This document shows, piece by piece, positions 26,398 to 34,377 of a stretch of DNA of 47,477 nucleotides (positions within the stretch are counted from its first letter, which is position 1; the number at the start of each line of letters is the position of its first letter). The stretch comes from Brevundimonas sp. UBA5866. Lineage in GTDB: Bacteria > Pseudomonadota > Alphaproteobacteria > Caulobacterales > Caulobacteraceae. Both the position numbers and the translations under genes were made by a program. Under the pieces are notes generated by a model that was not told where the DNA came from, did no database searches, and worked only from the letters and a program-made list of their open reading frames with translations. The stretch spans positions 1-47,477 of the forward strand of contig NZ_DJFS01000072.1 of assembly GCF_002432125.1 (NCBI RefSeq). The letters run 5' to 3'.

Positions 26398-28068
26398 TCA
26401 GCCAGCCAGTTCGCCGTTGGCACCCTTTTCGATCAGCTCGATGGTTTGCGGCAGGCCATAGATGGCTGCGAACGAACCGAAGCGCGGCCCTTGCGATGCA
26501 CCCAGCAGCACTTCGTAAAGCGCGCCGAACCATGCACGCAGCGGCTCGAAATTATGCTCCTTACCCACCGCATAGACCTCGTTCTGGATGACTTCGCCAT
26601 CCGTGGTGTCCTGCGGCAGAGCCTTCAGACGACCGGCGAGGTCCAGCAGGGCCGCCTTTTCCATCTCGGTCGGTGCGCGATAGACCTTGGAGGGCTTCAC
26701 GAAGTCCTCGTAGTAGTTCAGCGCATAGTCCATCAGACGATCGAGAAGCGGCTCGTTTTCCGGCGTGGCATATGGCAGGTATTTGGCGAAATAGGCCCAG
26801 AGCTGTTCCTTGCTCGAAGCGTTCGCCACACCCACCAGGTTCATCATCAGCGAGAAGCTGACCGGCGAGGTCGTCTCCGGCGGGTTGCCACCGTGGATCG
26901 ACCAGACCGCATTGTCGATCTGCTTGTTCGGCTCTTGCGTCTTGTACTGCTCGACGAAGGACATCCAGTCATCGGTCGCGCGCGGGATCACGCCGAAGTG
27001 CAGGCTCTTGGCCGACTTGGGCGACTGGAACATGTACCAGCTCAGCGATTCCGGCGGGCCGTAACGCAGCCACTCCTCCATCGTCAGGCCATTGCCCTTC
27101 GACTTGGAAATCTTCTTGCCCTCGATGTCGAGGAACAGTTCGTAGTTGAAGCCGACCGGCGGCGCGCCATCCAGAACGCGGCAGATCTTGGAGCTTTCAC
27201 GCACGGACTCGATCAGGTCCTTGCCGGCCATTTCATAGTCCACGTCCAGCGCGGTCCAGCGCATGGCCCAGTCCGGCTTCCACTGCAGCTTGACGTGGCC
27301 GCCGGTGACCGGAACCTCGGTGCGACCGCCCGCAGGGTCGTCGAACACGATGGTGCCCTTCTCGAGGTTGCGCTCGAGGGTCGGGACTTGCAGCACGTGG
27401 CCGGTGATCGGGCTGACCGGCAGGAACGGCGAATAGGTCGCGCGGCGCTCTTCGCCCAGCGTCGGCAGGATGATGTTCATCACCGCATCGAAACGCTCGA
27501 GCATCAACAGCAGGGTTTCGTCGAAACGACCCGACTTGTAGGTCGCGGTCGAGGACATGAACTCGTAATCGAAGCCGAAGCTGTCGAGGAAGGCGCGCAG
27601 GCGGGCGTTGTTATGCGCGGCAAAGCTGTCGTGCGTGCCAAACGGGTCGCGCACCGCCGTCAGCGGCTTGTGCAGGTCCTCGCGCAGCATTTCCGGATTC
27701 GGAATGCCTTCCGGCACCTTACGCAGGCCGTCCATGTCGTCCGAGAAGGCGATCAGCTTGGTTTCCCAGTGATCTCCGGTCAGGGCGCGGAAGGCGTTGC
27801 GGACCATGGTGGTGCGGGCGACTTCGCCAAAGGTGCCCATGTGCGGCAGGCCCGACGGGCCATATCCGGTCTCGAGGATGACCGGACGGGCCAGACCCTC
27901 GAACTGTTTCAGAGCCTCGTCCGCCTTGCCAGCATCGATCAGGGACTGCGCGACAGCGCGGTCGGCATCCGACAGCCGTTTTTTGAGCACGTGCGCCAGA
28001 AGGTTACGGGCTTGCTCAAACGGCCACGAACGGGCCTCACGGGACAGGGTTTCAAGGTTCTGTAGCAT
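26398..28068 (-). CDS. lysS: Lysyl-tRNA synthetase, class I
   Basis: A 556-residue archaeal-type (class I) LysRS, the form used by many alphaproteobacteria instead of the class II enzyme. It charges tRNA-Lys with lysine. The class I signatures are present: PSGLPHMG (71-78) as the HIGH box and KISKSKGN (319-326) as the KMSKS box. The length is slightly above the 520-540 typical of the family. It is a single gene with its own terminator. A tRNA-Lys gene lies 5.4 kb to the right. Confidence 0.96.
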   Translation of the reverse strand: MLQNLETLSREARSWPFEQARNLLAHVLKKRLSDADRAVAQSLIDAGKADEALKQFEGLARPVILETGYGPSGLPHMGTFGEVARTTMVRNAFRALTGDHWETKLIAFSDDMDGLRKVPEGIPNPEMLREDLHKPLTAVRDPFGTHDSFAAHNNARLRAFLDSFGFDYEFMSSTATYKSGRFDETLLLMLERFDAVMNIILPTLGEERRATYSPFLPVSPITGHVLQVPTLERNLEKGTIVFDDPAGGRTEVPVTGGHVKLQWKPDWAMRWTALDVDYEMAGKDLIESVRESSKICRVLDGAPPVGFNYELFLDIEGKKISKSKGNGLTMEEWLRYGPPESLSWYMFQSPKSAKSLHFGVIPRATDDWMSFVEQYKTQEPNKQIDNAVWSIHGGNPPETTSPVSFSLMMNLVGVANASSKEQLWAYFAKYLPYATPENEPLLDRLMDYALNYYEDFVKPSKVYRAPTEMEKAALLDLAGRLKALPQDTTDGEVIQNEVYAVGKEHNFEPLRAWFGALYEVLLGASQGPRFGSFAAIYGLPQTIELIEKGANGELAG

Positions 28069-28139
28069 CGGGCGGGTTTGCCGCCTCGCACGCGCGGGGT
28101 CAACGACGACTTATCGCCATAGCAGCGGTTTTTGCAGGT

Positions 28140-28586
28140 CTATCGCGCTTTGAGCACATTGCGGATGGCCAGACTGGAGTGGATGCGCGACACGCCGGGC
28201 AGGCGCGACAGCACATCCTTGTGCAGCACCTCATAGGCCGCCATCGTCGGCGCCACCGCCCGCACCACATAGTCGGACGCCCCCGCCATCAGGTAGCAGT
28301 CGCGGATTTCGGGATAGTGGCGCACCGCCTCCTCGAAGCGGCGCATATATTCATCCGTTTGTTTTTCCAGCGAAATCTGAACGAAGGCGACCAGACCTTC
28401 CTCTTCCTCGGCCCCCAGCAAAGCCGTGTATCCGCGAATGACGCCGCGTTGCTCCAACTGGCGCACGCGCCGCAGGCAGGCCGACGCCGATAGTCCAATG
28501 GAATCAGCCAGATCGGCATTGCTGATACGCCCGTCCACCCGAAGCTTCTGGACAATACGGCGGTCAACCTCATCAATGATCAGCAC
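28140..28586 (-). CDS. Lrp/AsnC family transcriptional regulator
   Basis: 148 residues from a GTG start. The N-terminal helix-turn-helix (about 5-55) reads VDRRIVQKLRVDGRISNADL, then SASACLRRVRQLEQRG. The C-terminal RAM domain (about 65-142) binds amino acids and mediates oligomerisation. It is transcribed divergently from dadA. This suggests it senses alanine or a related amino acid and controls the D-amino acid dehydrogenase, as DadR/BkdR-type regulators do; that assignment is inference from context. Confidence 0.92.
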   Translation of the reverse strand: MLIIDEVDRRIVQKLRVDGRISNADLADSIGLSASACLRRVRQLEQRGVIRGYTALLGAEEEEGLVAFVQISLEKQTDEYMRRFEEAVRHYPEIRDCYLMAGASDYVVRAVAPTMAAYEVLHKDVLSRLPGVSRIHSSLAIRNVLKAR

Positions 28587-28731
28587 AATAAACCACCAAG
28601 ATTATTACAGATTATTGCATTTTATATCTCATATTCACTGATAGTTGCGCAATAAGACAGGAAAATCCTGATATCTGCGCGTAGCTTTCGCAGCGTCAGG
28701 CCGACTGGGCCGCACAAGGCGAGCGTGAAAC
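28587..28731. promoter_or_regulatory. AT-rich control region between the Lrp-type regulator and dadA
   Basis: These 145 bases are much more A/T-rich than the genes, especially 28600-28650 (ATTATTACAGATTATTG), as expected for an Lrp-type binding region. A 5-3-5 palindrome CAGGAAAATCCTG lies at 28658-28670. Both divergent promoters must lie here. Confidence 0.55.
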
Positions 28732-29988
28732 ATGCGTGTTCTGGTTCTAGGGGCAGGCGTCATTGGCACCACGACGGCGTGGTACCTCAATCAGGCCGGA
28801 CACGAGGTGACGGTCGTGGATCGCCTTTCCGGCCCTGCGCTGGAAACCAGCTATGCCAATGCGGGCCAGATCTCTCCCGGCTATTCCGCGCCGTGGGCCG
28901 CGCCGAATATCCCGACCAAGGCGGTGAAATGGCTGTTGATGCGCCATGCCCCGCTGATCCTGCACACCCGTTTCGACCCGGCGATGATCCGCTGGACGCT
29001 GCAGATGCTGCGTAACTGCACCCCTGCCCGCTATGCGGTGAACAAGGGCCGCATGGTGCGTCTGGCCGAATACGCCCGTGACGAACTGGACCTGCTGCGC
29101 CAGAAAACCGGCATCCAGTACGACGGCCGCCAGCAAGGCACACTGCAACTGTTCCGCACCGAAAAGCAGTTGAAGGACGCGCAAAAAGACGTCTCGGTCC
29201 TGCAGTCCGAGGGCGTGCCCTATGAACTTCTGGACGCCGAGGGATGCCGCCGCGCAGAGCCGGGTCTGGCCTTCTCCGAGGTTCCCTATGTCGGAGCGCT
29301 GCGCCTGCCGGGCGACGAGACGGGCGACTGCCGCATCTTTACCCAGACCCTTGCCAAGATGGCCGAAGACGCTGGCGTGAAGTTCCGCTGGAACGAGACG
29401 ATCAAGTCGATCCACCGCGAAGGCGACAGGATCACCGACGTGCTCACCGATAAAGGGACGCTTAGCGCCGATGCCTATGTGCTGGCGCTGGGGTCCTGGT
29501 CGCCGCGCATGGTCAAGGATCTCGAGCTGAAACTGCCGGTCTATCCGGTCAAGGGCTACTCGATTACCGCCAACATCCTTGACGACGCGCGCGCCCCCGT
29601 CTCGACCGTAATGGACGAGAGCTACAAGATCGCGATCACGCGCCTTGGTACGCGGATCCGTGCGGGCGGCATGGCCGAACTGAACGGTTTCAACAAGGAT
29701 CTGGTCTCGCGCCGTCGCGAAACACTGAACTATTCGGTCGGCAGCCTCTTCCCCGGCGCAGGTGATCTGGAAACGGCCGAGTTCTGGTGCGGCCTGCGTC
29801 CGAACACGCCGGACGGCACACCGATTGTCGGGGCCAGCCGCTATTCCAACCTGTGGCTGAATACCGGTCACGGCACCTTGGGATGGACCATGTCGTGCGG
29901 CTCTGCGGCAGTCGTGACCGACCTGATTTCGGGTAAGACCCCCGCCATCGAGACGGATGATCTGAATCTTTCGCGCTACGGTCGATAA
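28732..29988 (+). CDS. dadA: D-amino acid dehydrogenase (small subunit type)
   Basis: 418 residues. The FAD-binding Rossmann motif is at the N-terminus (VLGAGVIGTTTAWYL, then VTVVDR). SYANAGQISPGYSAPWA and the C-terminal NTGHGTLGWTMSCGSA are DadA hallmarks. The enzyme oxidatively deaminates D-alanine and other D-amino acids at the membrane, passing electrons to quinone. No alanine racemase gene (dadX) is adjacent. Divergent from an Lrp-type regulator that probably controls it. Confidence 0.95.
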   Translation: MRVLVLGAGVIGTTTAWYLNQAGHEVTVVDRLSGPALETSYANAGQISPGYSAPWAAPNIPTKAVKWLLMRHAPLILHTRFDPAMIRWTLQMLRNCTPARYAVNKGRMVRLAEYARDELDLLRQKTGIQYDGRQQGTLQLFRTEKQLKDAQKDVSVLQSEGVPYELLDAEGCRRAEPGLAFSEVPYVGALRLPGDETGDCRIFTQTLAKMAEDAGVKFRWNETIKSIHREGDRITDVLTDKGTLSADAYVLALGSWSPRMVKDLELKLPVYPVKGYSITANILDDARAPVSTVMDESYKIAITRLGTRIRAGGMAELNGFNKDLVSRRRETLNYSVGSLFPGAGDLETAEFWCGLRPNTPDGTPIVGASRYSNLWLNTGHGTLGWTMSCGSAAVVTDLISGKTPAIETDDLNLSRYGR

Positions 29989-30033
29989 AGGCAGCACTTG
30001 ACCGCCCGCGCGGTCAGGTGTTCACCCCGCCCT

Positions 30034-31122
30034 GTGAAAACTTCCGACTTCGATTTCGACCTGCCCGAGGACCGCATCGCCCTGCGGCCCGTATCCCCGC
30101 GTGACAGCGCGCGCTTCCTCGTCGTCAAGGACGGCACGCTGGAGGACCGCATCGTCCGCGACCTGCCGGACCTGCTGCAACCGGGCGACGCTCTGGTGTT
30201 CAACGACACCCGCGTCATCCCGGCCCGCATGAGCGGCATGCGCGAGCGCGTCGGGCCTGAAGGCGAAATCCTGAAGGTCGAAGTTGAGGCCACCCTGCAC
30301 CACCGCGACGCCCCCGATGTCTGGTCCGCCTTCATGAAGCCGGGCAAGCGGCTTAAGGCCGGTGACCGCGTGCGTTTCGGCACCGATACGGACCGGGCCT
30401 GCGAGATGGGCAGCGTCGATGCCACCATCGAGGCCAAGGGCGAAGATGGCCTTGTGACCCTGAAATTCGATCTGGCCGGACCGGCTCTGGACGACGCCAT
30501 CCGCAATGTCGGCGTCATGCCCCTGCCGCCCTATATCGCGGCCAAGCGCCCCGAGGACGATCAGGACCAGAAGGACTACCAGACCGTCTATGCCCAGCAT
30601 GACGGCTCGGTCGCGGCCCCGACGGCGGGCCTGCACTTCACGCCCGAACTTCTGGCGGCCCTCAAGGCGCGCGGTGTCTCTACGCATGCCGTGACGCTGC
30701 ACGTCGGCGCGGGCACCTTCCTGCCCGTGAAGGCCGACGACACCAAGGACCACAAGATGCACTCCGAATGGGGCACGGTGTCCGAGGAAACCGCCAACGC
30801 CCTGAACGATGTGCACGCCAAGGGTGGCCGCATCGTCTGCGTCGGCACCACGTCTCTACGTCTGCTGGAAAGCGCAACGGGTGAGGACGGCGTCATCCGC
30901 CCGTTCCACGACGACACCGCCATCTTCATCACGCCGGGCTACAGGTTCCGCGCCGTCGATGTGCTGATGACCAATTTCCACCTGCCGAAATCGACGCTGT
31001 TCATGCTGGTCAGCGCCTTCGCAGGGTTCGAGACGATGCACGCGGCCTATAAGCACGCCATCGAGAACAAATACCGCTTCTATTCCTATGGTGACGGCAG
31101 CCTGCTGTTCCGCGCAAAATAG
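30034..31122 (+). CDS. queA: S-adenosylmethionine:tRNA ribosyltransferase-isomerase
   Basis: It converts preQ1 in tRNA to epoxyqueuosine. The GTG at 30034 gives 362 residues starting with the typical KTSDFDFDLPEDRIALRP. A TTG at 29998 would add a non-conserved basic stretch. Signatures are LVFNDTRVIPAR, NVGVMPLPPYI, VAAPTAGLHFT, LHVGAGTFLPV and FHLPKSTLFMLVSAFAG. It is separated from tgt by one small gene. Together with queC-queE it gives most of the queuosine pathway. Confidence 0.95.
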   Translation: MKTSDFDFDLPEDRIALRPVSPRDSARFLVVKDGTLEDRIVRDLPDLLQPGDALVFNDTRVIPARMSGMRERVGPEGEILKVEVEATLHHRDAPDVWSAFMKPGKRLKAGDRVRFGTDTDRACEMGSVDATIEAKGEDGLVTLKFDLAGPALDDAIRNVGVMPLPPYIAAKRPEDDQDQKDYQTVYAQHDGSVAAPTAGLHFTPELLAALKARGVSTHAVTLHVGAGTFLPVKADDTKDHKMHSEWGTVSEETANALNDVHAKGGRIVCVGTTSLRLLESATGEDGVIRPFHDDTAIFITPGYRFRAVDVLMTNFHLPKSTLFMLVSAFAGFETMHAAYKHAIENKYRFYSYGDGSLLFRAK

Positions 31123-31172
31123 TTTCGATCACAGCGTTTTATTCCGGAGACGGAGCGGCTTATAGGAAGGTC

Positions 31173-31649
31173 ATGCCTACGCACTACGACGATCTGCCTG
31201 AAGACCTCTCTGCCGCGCTCGATATTCTGGCCTCGGCGGCCAGTGAACTGCGCGATCCGTGGTGGGTGTTCGGCGGAGCGGCGATGGCGCTGAGCGGCCT
31301 GACCGAATGGCATGTGCCGGATGTGGACGTGCTCTGCAGCCCGCGCGATGCCAAGACCCTGATCGAGAGCCTTTATGGCGAAGTCAGCCCCGATCCCGGT
31401 GAAGGCATGTTCCGTTCCCGCGTGTTCGGCCAAATCCTGACCACGCCGGTTCCGGTCGAGGTCATGGCCGAGATGGAGGTCCGCAACGGCGGCGAATGGA
31501 CCCTGATGACCTTCAATAGTCGTATCCCTGTGGCGGTTGACGGCGGACGCATCTATATCCCCTCCGTCGCCGAGCAGATTGAGACCTGCAAACTGTTTGG
31601 CCGCCCCAAGGACCTGCAACGCGCCGAACAGCTTCAGCGCCTGCTCTAA
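31173..31649 (+). CDS. Nucleotidyltransferase-like protein between queA and tgt
   Basis: 158 residues. AGGAAGG precedes the ATG. The first half resembles the minimal nucleotidyltransferase core: GG at 34-35 (WVFGGAAMALSG), paired acidic residues D50 and D52 (VPDVDVL), and a third acidic residue E96 (VPVEVMAE). A helical C-terminus follows (IPSVAEQIETCKLFGRPKDL). It resembles the AbiEii/MNT-like group, but no HEPN or other toxin partner is next to it. It sits on the same strand between two queuosine genes; whether it acts on tRNA is unknown. Confidence 0.75.
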   Translation: MPTHYDDLPEDLSAALDILASAASELRDPWWVFGGAAMALSGLTEWHVPDVDVLCSPRDAKTLIESLYGEVSPDPGEGMFRSRVFGQILTTPVPVEVMAEMEVRNGGEWTLMTFNSRIPVAVDGGRIYIPSVAEQIETCKLFGRPKDLQRAEQLQRLL

Positions 31650-31664
31650 CCGCGTAAGATCACT

Positions 31665-32777
31665 TTGCCTTTTCCGTTTGATATCAAGGCCACCGATGGC
31701 CGCGCCCGTACCGGCGTCCTGAAAACCGCCCGCGGTGACATCCGCACGCCTGCCTTCATGCCCGTCGGCACCGCCGCCACGGTAAAGGCGCTGACGGTCG
31801 ATCAGGTGAAACAGACGGGTGCCGATATTCTGCTGGGCAACACCTATCACCTGATGCTGCGCCCGGGACCGGAGCGCATGGAGCGTCTGGGCGGGCTGCA
31901 TAAATTCATGCGCTGGGACAAGCCGATCCTGACGGACTCGGGCGGCTTTCAGGTCATGTCCCTGTCGGGCATTTCCAAGCTGACCGAAGAGGCGGTGACC
32001 TTCTCCAGCCACATCGACGGCTCCAAGCACGTTCTGACGCCGGAACGCTCGATCCAGATTCAGGCCGACCGTCTGGGCTCCGACATCGTGATGCAGCTCG
32101 ACGAATGCGTCGCCTATCCTGCCGATGAAAAGCGCGCCCGCAAGGGTATGGAGCTGTCGGCCCGCTGGGCTGTGCGTTCCAAGAATGCATTCGGCACCCG
32201 CGACACCCAGGCCCTGTTCGGCATCCAGCAGGGTTCGACCTATGAGAACCTGCGCAAGGAAAGCTCCGAGCGGCTGCAGGAAATCGGCTTTGACGGCTAT
32301 GCCATCGGCGGCCTCGCTGTCGGTGAGGGCCACGAGGCCATGTGCGAAGTCCTCGACTATGCGCCGGATTTCCTGCCGAAAGACCGCCCCCGCTATCTGA
32401 TGGGCGTGGGCAAGCCGATCGATCTGGTCGAAGCCGTCTATCGCGGCGTCGATATGTTCGACTGCGTGCTGCCGACCCGTGCTGGCCGTCACGGTCAGGC
32501 GTGGACGTGGGACGGCCCGATCAACATCAAGAACGCCAAGTTCGCCGAGGACGAAAGCCCGCTGGACCCGATGGTCCCCTGCCCCGCTTCGCAGGACTAT
32601 AGCCGCGCCTATCTGCACCACCTGATCCGCGCCGACGAAATCCTCGGCAAGATCCTGCTCAGCTGGCACAACATCGCCTTCTTCCAGGCCCTGACCGCCG
32701 CCATGCGCGACGCGATCGAAAAGGGCGAGTTCGAACAGTTCCGCAAGGACTTTCGCGCCCGCCACCTGAAGGCCTGA
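31665..32777 (+). CDS. tgt: tRNA-guanine transglycosylase
   Basis: It exchanges guanine 34 of GUN-anticodon tRNAs for preQ1. From the TTG at 31665 the protein has 370 residues. LLGNTYHLMLRPG, LTDSGGFQVMSL (catalytic Asp), VMQLDECVAYP, GLAVGEGHE and the nucleophile region DCVLPTRAGRHGQAWT are present. The zinc site is unusual: aligned to E. coli Tgt (C302, C304, C307, H333), this protein has V304, C306, S309 and H335, so two cysteines are missing. The rest is well conserved (YSRAYLHHL follows at once). Start preceded by only a weak ribosome binding site. Confidence 0.95.
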   Translation: MPFPFDIKATDGRARTGVLKTARGDIRTPAFMPVGTAATVKALTVDQVKQTGADILLGNTYHLMLRPGPERMERLGGLHKFMRWDKPILTDSGGFQVMSLSGISKLTEEAVTFSSHIDGSKHVLTPERSIQIQADRLGSDIVMQLDECVAYPADEKRARKGMELSARWAVRSKNAFGTRDTQALFGIQQGSTYENLRKESSERLQEIGFDGYAIGGLAVGEGHEAMCEVLDYAPDFLPKDRPRYLMGVGKPIDLVEAVYRGVDMFDCVLPTRAGRHGQAWTWDGPINIKNAKFAEDESPLDPMVPCPASQDYSRAYLHHLIRADEILGKILLSWHNIAFFQALTAAMRDAIEKGEFEQFRKDFRARHLKA

Positions 32778-32785
32778 CCGAATTG

Positions 32786-32818
32786 AAAAAGGGAGCCGAA
32801 CGGCTCCCTTTTTTTTAT
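32786..32818. terminator. Bidirectional terminator between tgt and a convergent lipoprotein gene
   Basis: GGGAGCC (32791-32797) pairs with GGCTCCC around a GAAC loop. It is followed by eight T on the plus strand and preceded by AAAAA, so it can work for both convergent genes. Confidence 0.88.
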
Positions 32819-33375
32819 CAGCGGCGGCGGAATCCAACGGGCGCGGCGGGCGGGGCGCAGTTCTTCTGTTGGCCGATGCCTTTCAGGAAGGCACGGCGTT
32901 GCAGGCCCGCGCGGACCGCAGCCTGCACAGCCTGACTGTGACGATGTGCGCCGCTGAGACGGCGCACCCATGAGCGGGCGGGAATGAAGTCCGTGACCGT
33001 ATCGCGCACAGCATCCAATGTGGCCCCGGCAGCGGCATCCGCGACCTGATCCTCCGCCGCAGCGTCTTCAGCCGCCACATCCAGATCGGGGCCGAGTGCC
33101 TCGTCCAGTCGGGCAATCTCTGCACCGATAGGCGCGCAACGATTCATGCCCTGCACGCTATAGGGTGCGGCGACCGCTTCCAGCAGGACTTCGGGAATCT
33201 CCTGTCGGACCAGGTTCAAATCCTCCAGCGGCGCTTGAAGCGCACTACCGAGTCCGGTGTTGACCTGATCGGCGCTCTTGCGCGCCGTATCGGAGGGATT
33301 GATCGTCTGCAGTGTCGAACACGCCCCCAGCGACAGGCTGGTCACGGCGAATATGGCGAGAGTTTGCGCTTTCAT
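32818..33375 (-). CDS. Lipoprotein of unknown function
   Basis: 185 residues. The signal peptide ends in a lipobox (LSLGAC, acylated Cys at residue 19). The mature part has a conserved-looking YSVQGMNRCAPIGAEIARLD, then a region rich in Ala, Asp and Glu (DVAAEDAAAEDQVADAAAGA), and an Arg-rich tail (GFRRR). No domain is recognised. Co-directional genes are absent; it converges on tgt. Confidence 0.8.
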   Translation of the reverse strand: MKAQTLAIFAVTSLSLGACSTLQTINPSDTARKSADQVNTGLGSALQAPLEDLNLVRQEIPEVLLEAVAAPYSVQGMNRCAPIGAEIARLDEALGPDLDVAAEDAAAEDQVADAAAGATLDAVRDTVTDFIPARSWVRRLSGAHRHSQAVQAAVRAGLQRRAFLKGIGQQKNCAPPAAPVGFRRR

Positions 33376-33490
33376 ATCCCCTAAACAGACCGGACTGCCG
33401 CGCGTTCCACAACGCGGGTCGCAAAGCTTTGCAGTGTGTCCTGAGGACCACCGTGTCGCTGGTATTGTCTGGAGAAGGGGAAGATTACAG

Positions 33491-33567
33491 TGGTACGCCC
33501 CCTCGGGCTCGAACCGAGGACCCTCTGATTAAAAGTCAGATGCTCTAACCAACTGAGCTAGGGGCGC
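33491..33567 (-). tRNA. tRNA-Lys (anticodon UUU)
   Basis: A complete cloverleaf on the minus strand. Acceptor arm GCGCCCC with GGGGCGT, D arm GCTC/GAGC with loop AGTTGGTTA, anticodon arm TCTGA/TCAGA around CTTTTAA (anticodon TTT), T arm CTCGG/CCGAG with TTCGAGC. The 3' CCA is encoded (33491-33493). It reads the Lys codons AAA and AAG. Confidence 0.97.
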
Positions 33568-34003
33568 ACACTGTAGTATCAAACACTTAGCTGTCAGTCC
33601 GTGGTGAACCGCGGCGACCGCTCCGTGTGAGGCGGCTTTCTCTTGGATTCCGACGCCAAGGTCAAGGCCTAGTTGACGGTAAACAATCGAAAATGTCGAA
33701 AACCCCCCTATTTTCAGGCTTTGGACGGGAGGTTTTTTGACAACAGACTTCACCACAAAGAGCAAAAACCGCATCGGGATAACGCAAGTCTTTGTTTTAG
33801 GGCGCTTTTGATTCCACATTTCATAGAATCAGAAACCTCGCCCGCAGGTGTTTCATCCCGCATTCAAGGGTGTTGACCACCCGCAAACCGTAATGGACCG
33901 TCACCAGTTCATAACCCATTCATGGGACAGTCCCCACCTCAGCGCAACTTGGGTCCGGAACCCCTCTTTCGGCACCGCGTTGCACTTCTTCCAGAGTTGC
34001 CAG
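33568..34003. other. Non-coding gap upstream of the acidic lipoprotein
   Basis: These 436 bases hold no supported gene; an open frame through 33848-34003 is an extension of the lipoprotein and is not convincing. The left end is the tRNA promoter region. Three GANTC sites occur (33646, 33810 and 33826), two of them 16 bases apart. I see no repeat element. Confidence 0.5.
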
Positions 34004-34285
34004 ATGAAAATTCAAATGAAGCTTTTTTCCATTCCGACTGCCGTGGCTCTTGCCGCAGGCTTTGCCCTTGCAGGCTGCGATAATTCGCAGAGCTATTCCG
34101 AGCCGGCAGTGATGGAAGTCGAAGAGGTCGAGGAAGCAGCCCCTGCGGCTGATGAGAGTGCTGCGCCTGCAGTGGCAGAGACGCCTGCACCCGTCACCGA
34201 AGCGGTCCCGACCGAGGCCCTGCCGCCTGAAACCAAGACCTCCGAAGAGTCGGTCCAGCCCGAGAGCGAAACCCTCTTCTATTAA
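34004..34285 (+). CDS. Small acidic lipoprotein
   Basis: From the ATG at 34004 the protein has 93 residues; a longer in-frame extension lacks signal character. Signal peptide MKIQMKLFSIPTAVALA ends in a lipobox (FALAGC, Cys about residue 24). The mature part is almost entirely Glu, Ala, Pro and Thr (EVEEVEEAAPAADES and TEALPPETKTSEES) and is probably unstructured. It may act as a spacer or peptidoglycan-facing tether; role unknown. A terminator-like hairpin at 34336 separates it from tamA. Confidence 0.7.
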   Translation: MKIQMKLFSIPTAVALAAGFALAGCDNSQSYSEPAVMEVEEVEEAAPAADESAAPAVAETPAPVTEAVPTEALPPETKTSEESVQPESETLFY

Positions 34286-34335
34286 TTCCGGCGCAAAGGG
34301 GGGCATCCCCCCCTTGCCCAACACGATCTTTGATC

Positions 34336-34359
34336 GCCGCGATGGTCTCGCGGCTTTTT
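34336..34359 (+). terminator. Rho-independent terminator after the acidic lipoprotein gene
   Basis: GCCGCGA (34336-34342) and TCGCGGC (34348-34354) form a perfect 7-bp stem around TGGTC, followed by TTTTT. An upstream hairpin (six G, CAT, six C, near 34296-34316) adds a second block. This stem overlaps the first ATG of the tamA frame and argues for a later tamA start. Confidence 0.75.
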
Positions 34360-34377
34360 GGCTTAAGGACTTACGGT

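Noticed and set aside
26446..28065. Open frame of about 540 codons opposite lysS
   Set aside because: Shadow caused by codon bias of lysS, whose HIGH and KISKS boxes are intact.
28747..29997. Open frame opposite dadA
   Set aside because: Antisense shadow; dadA has the FAD motif and family C-terminus.
31086..32837. Open frame of about 580 codons opposite the nucleotidyltransferase-like gene and tgt
   Set aside because: It spans two real genes on the other strand and shows no recognisable domain.
33848..34003. 52-codon extension upstream of the acidic lipoprotein
   Set aside because: It contains no conserved-looking sequence and would bury the lipoprotein signal peptide.
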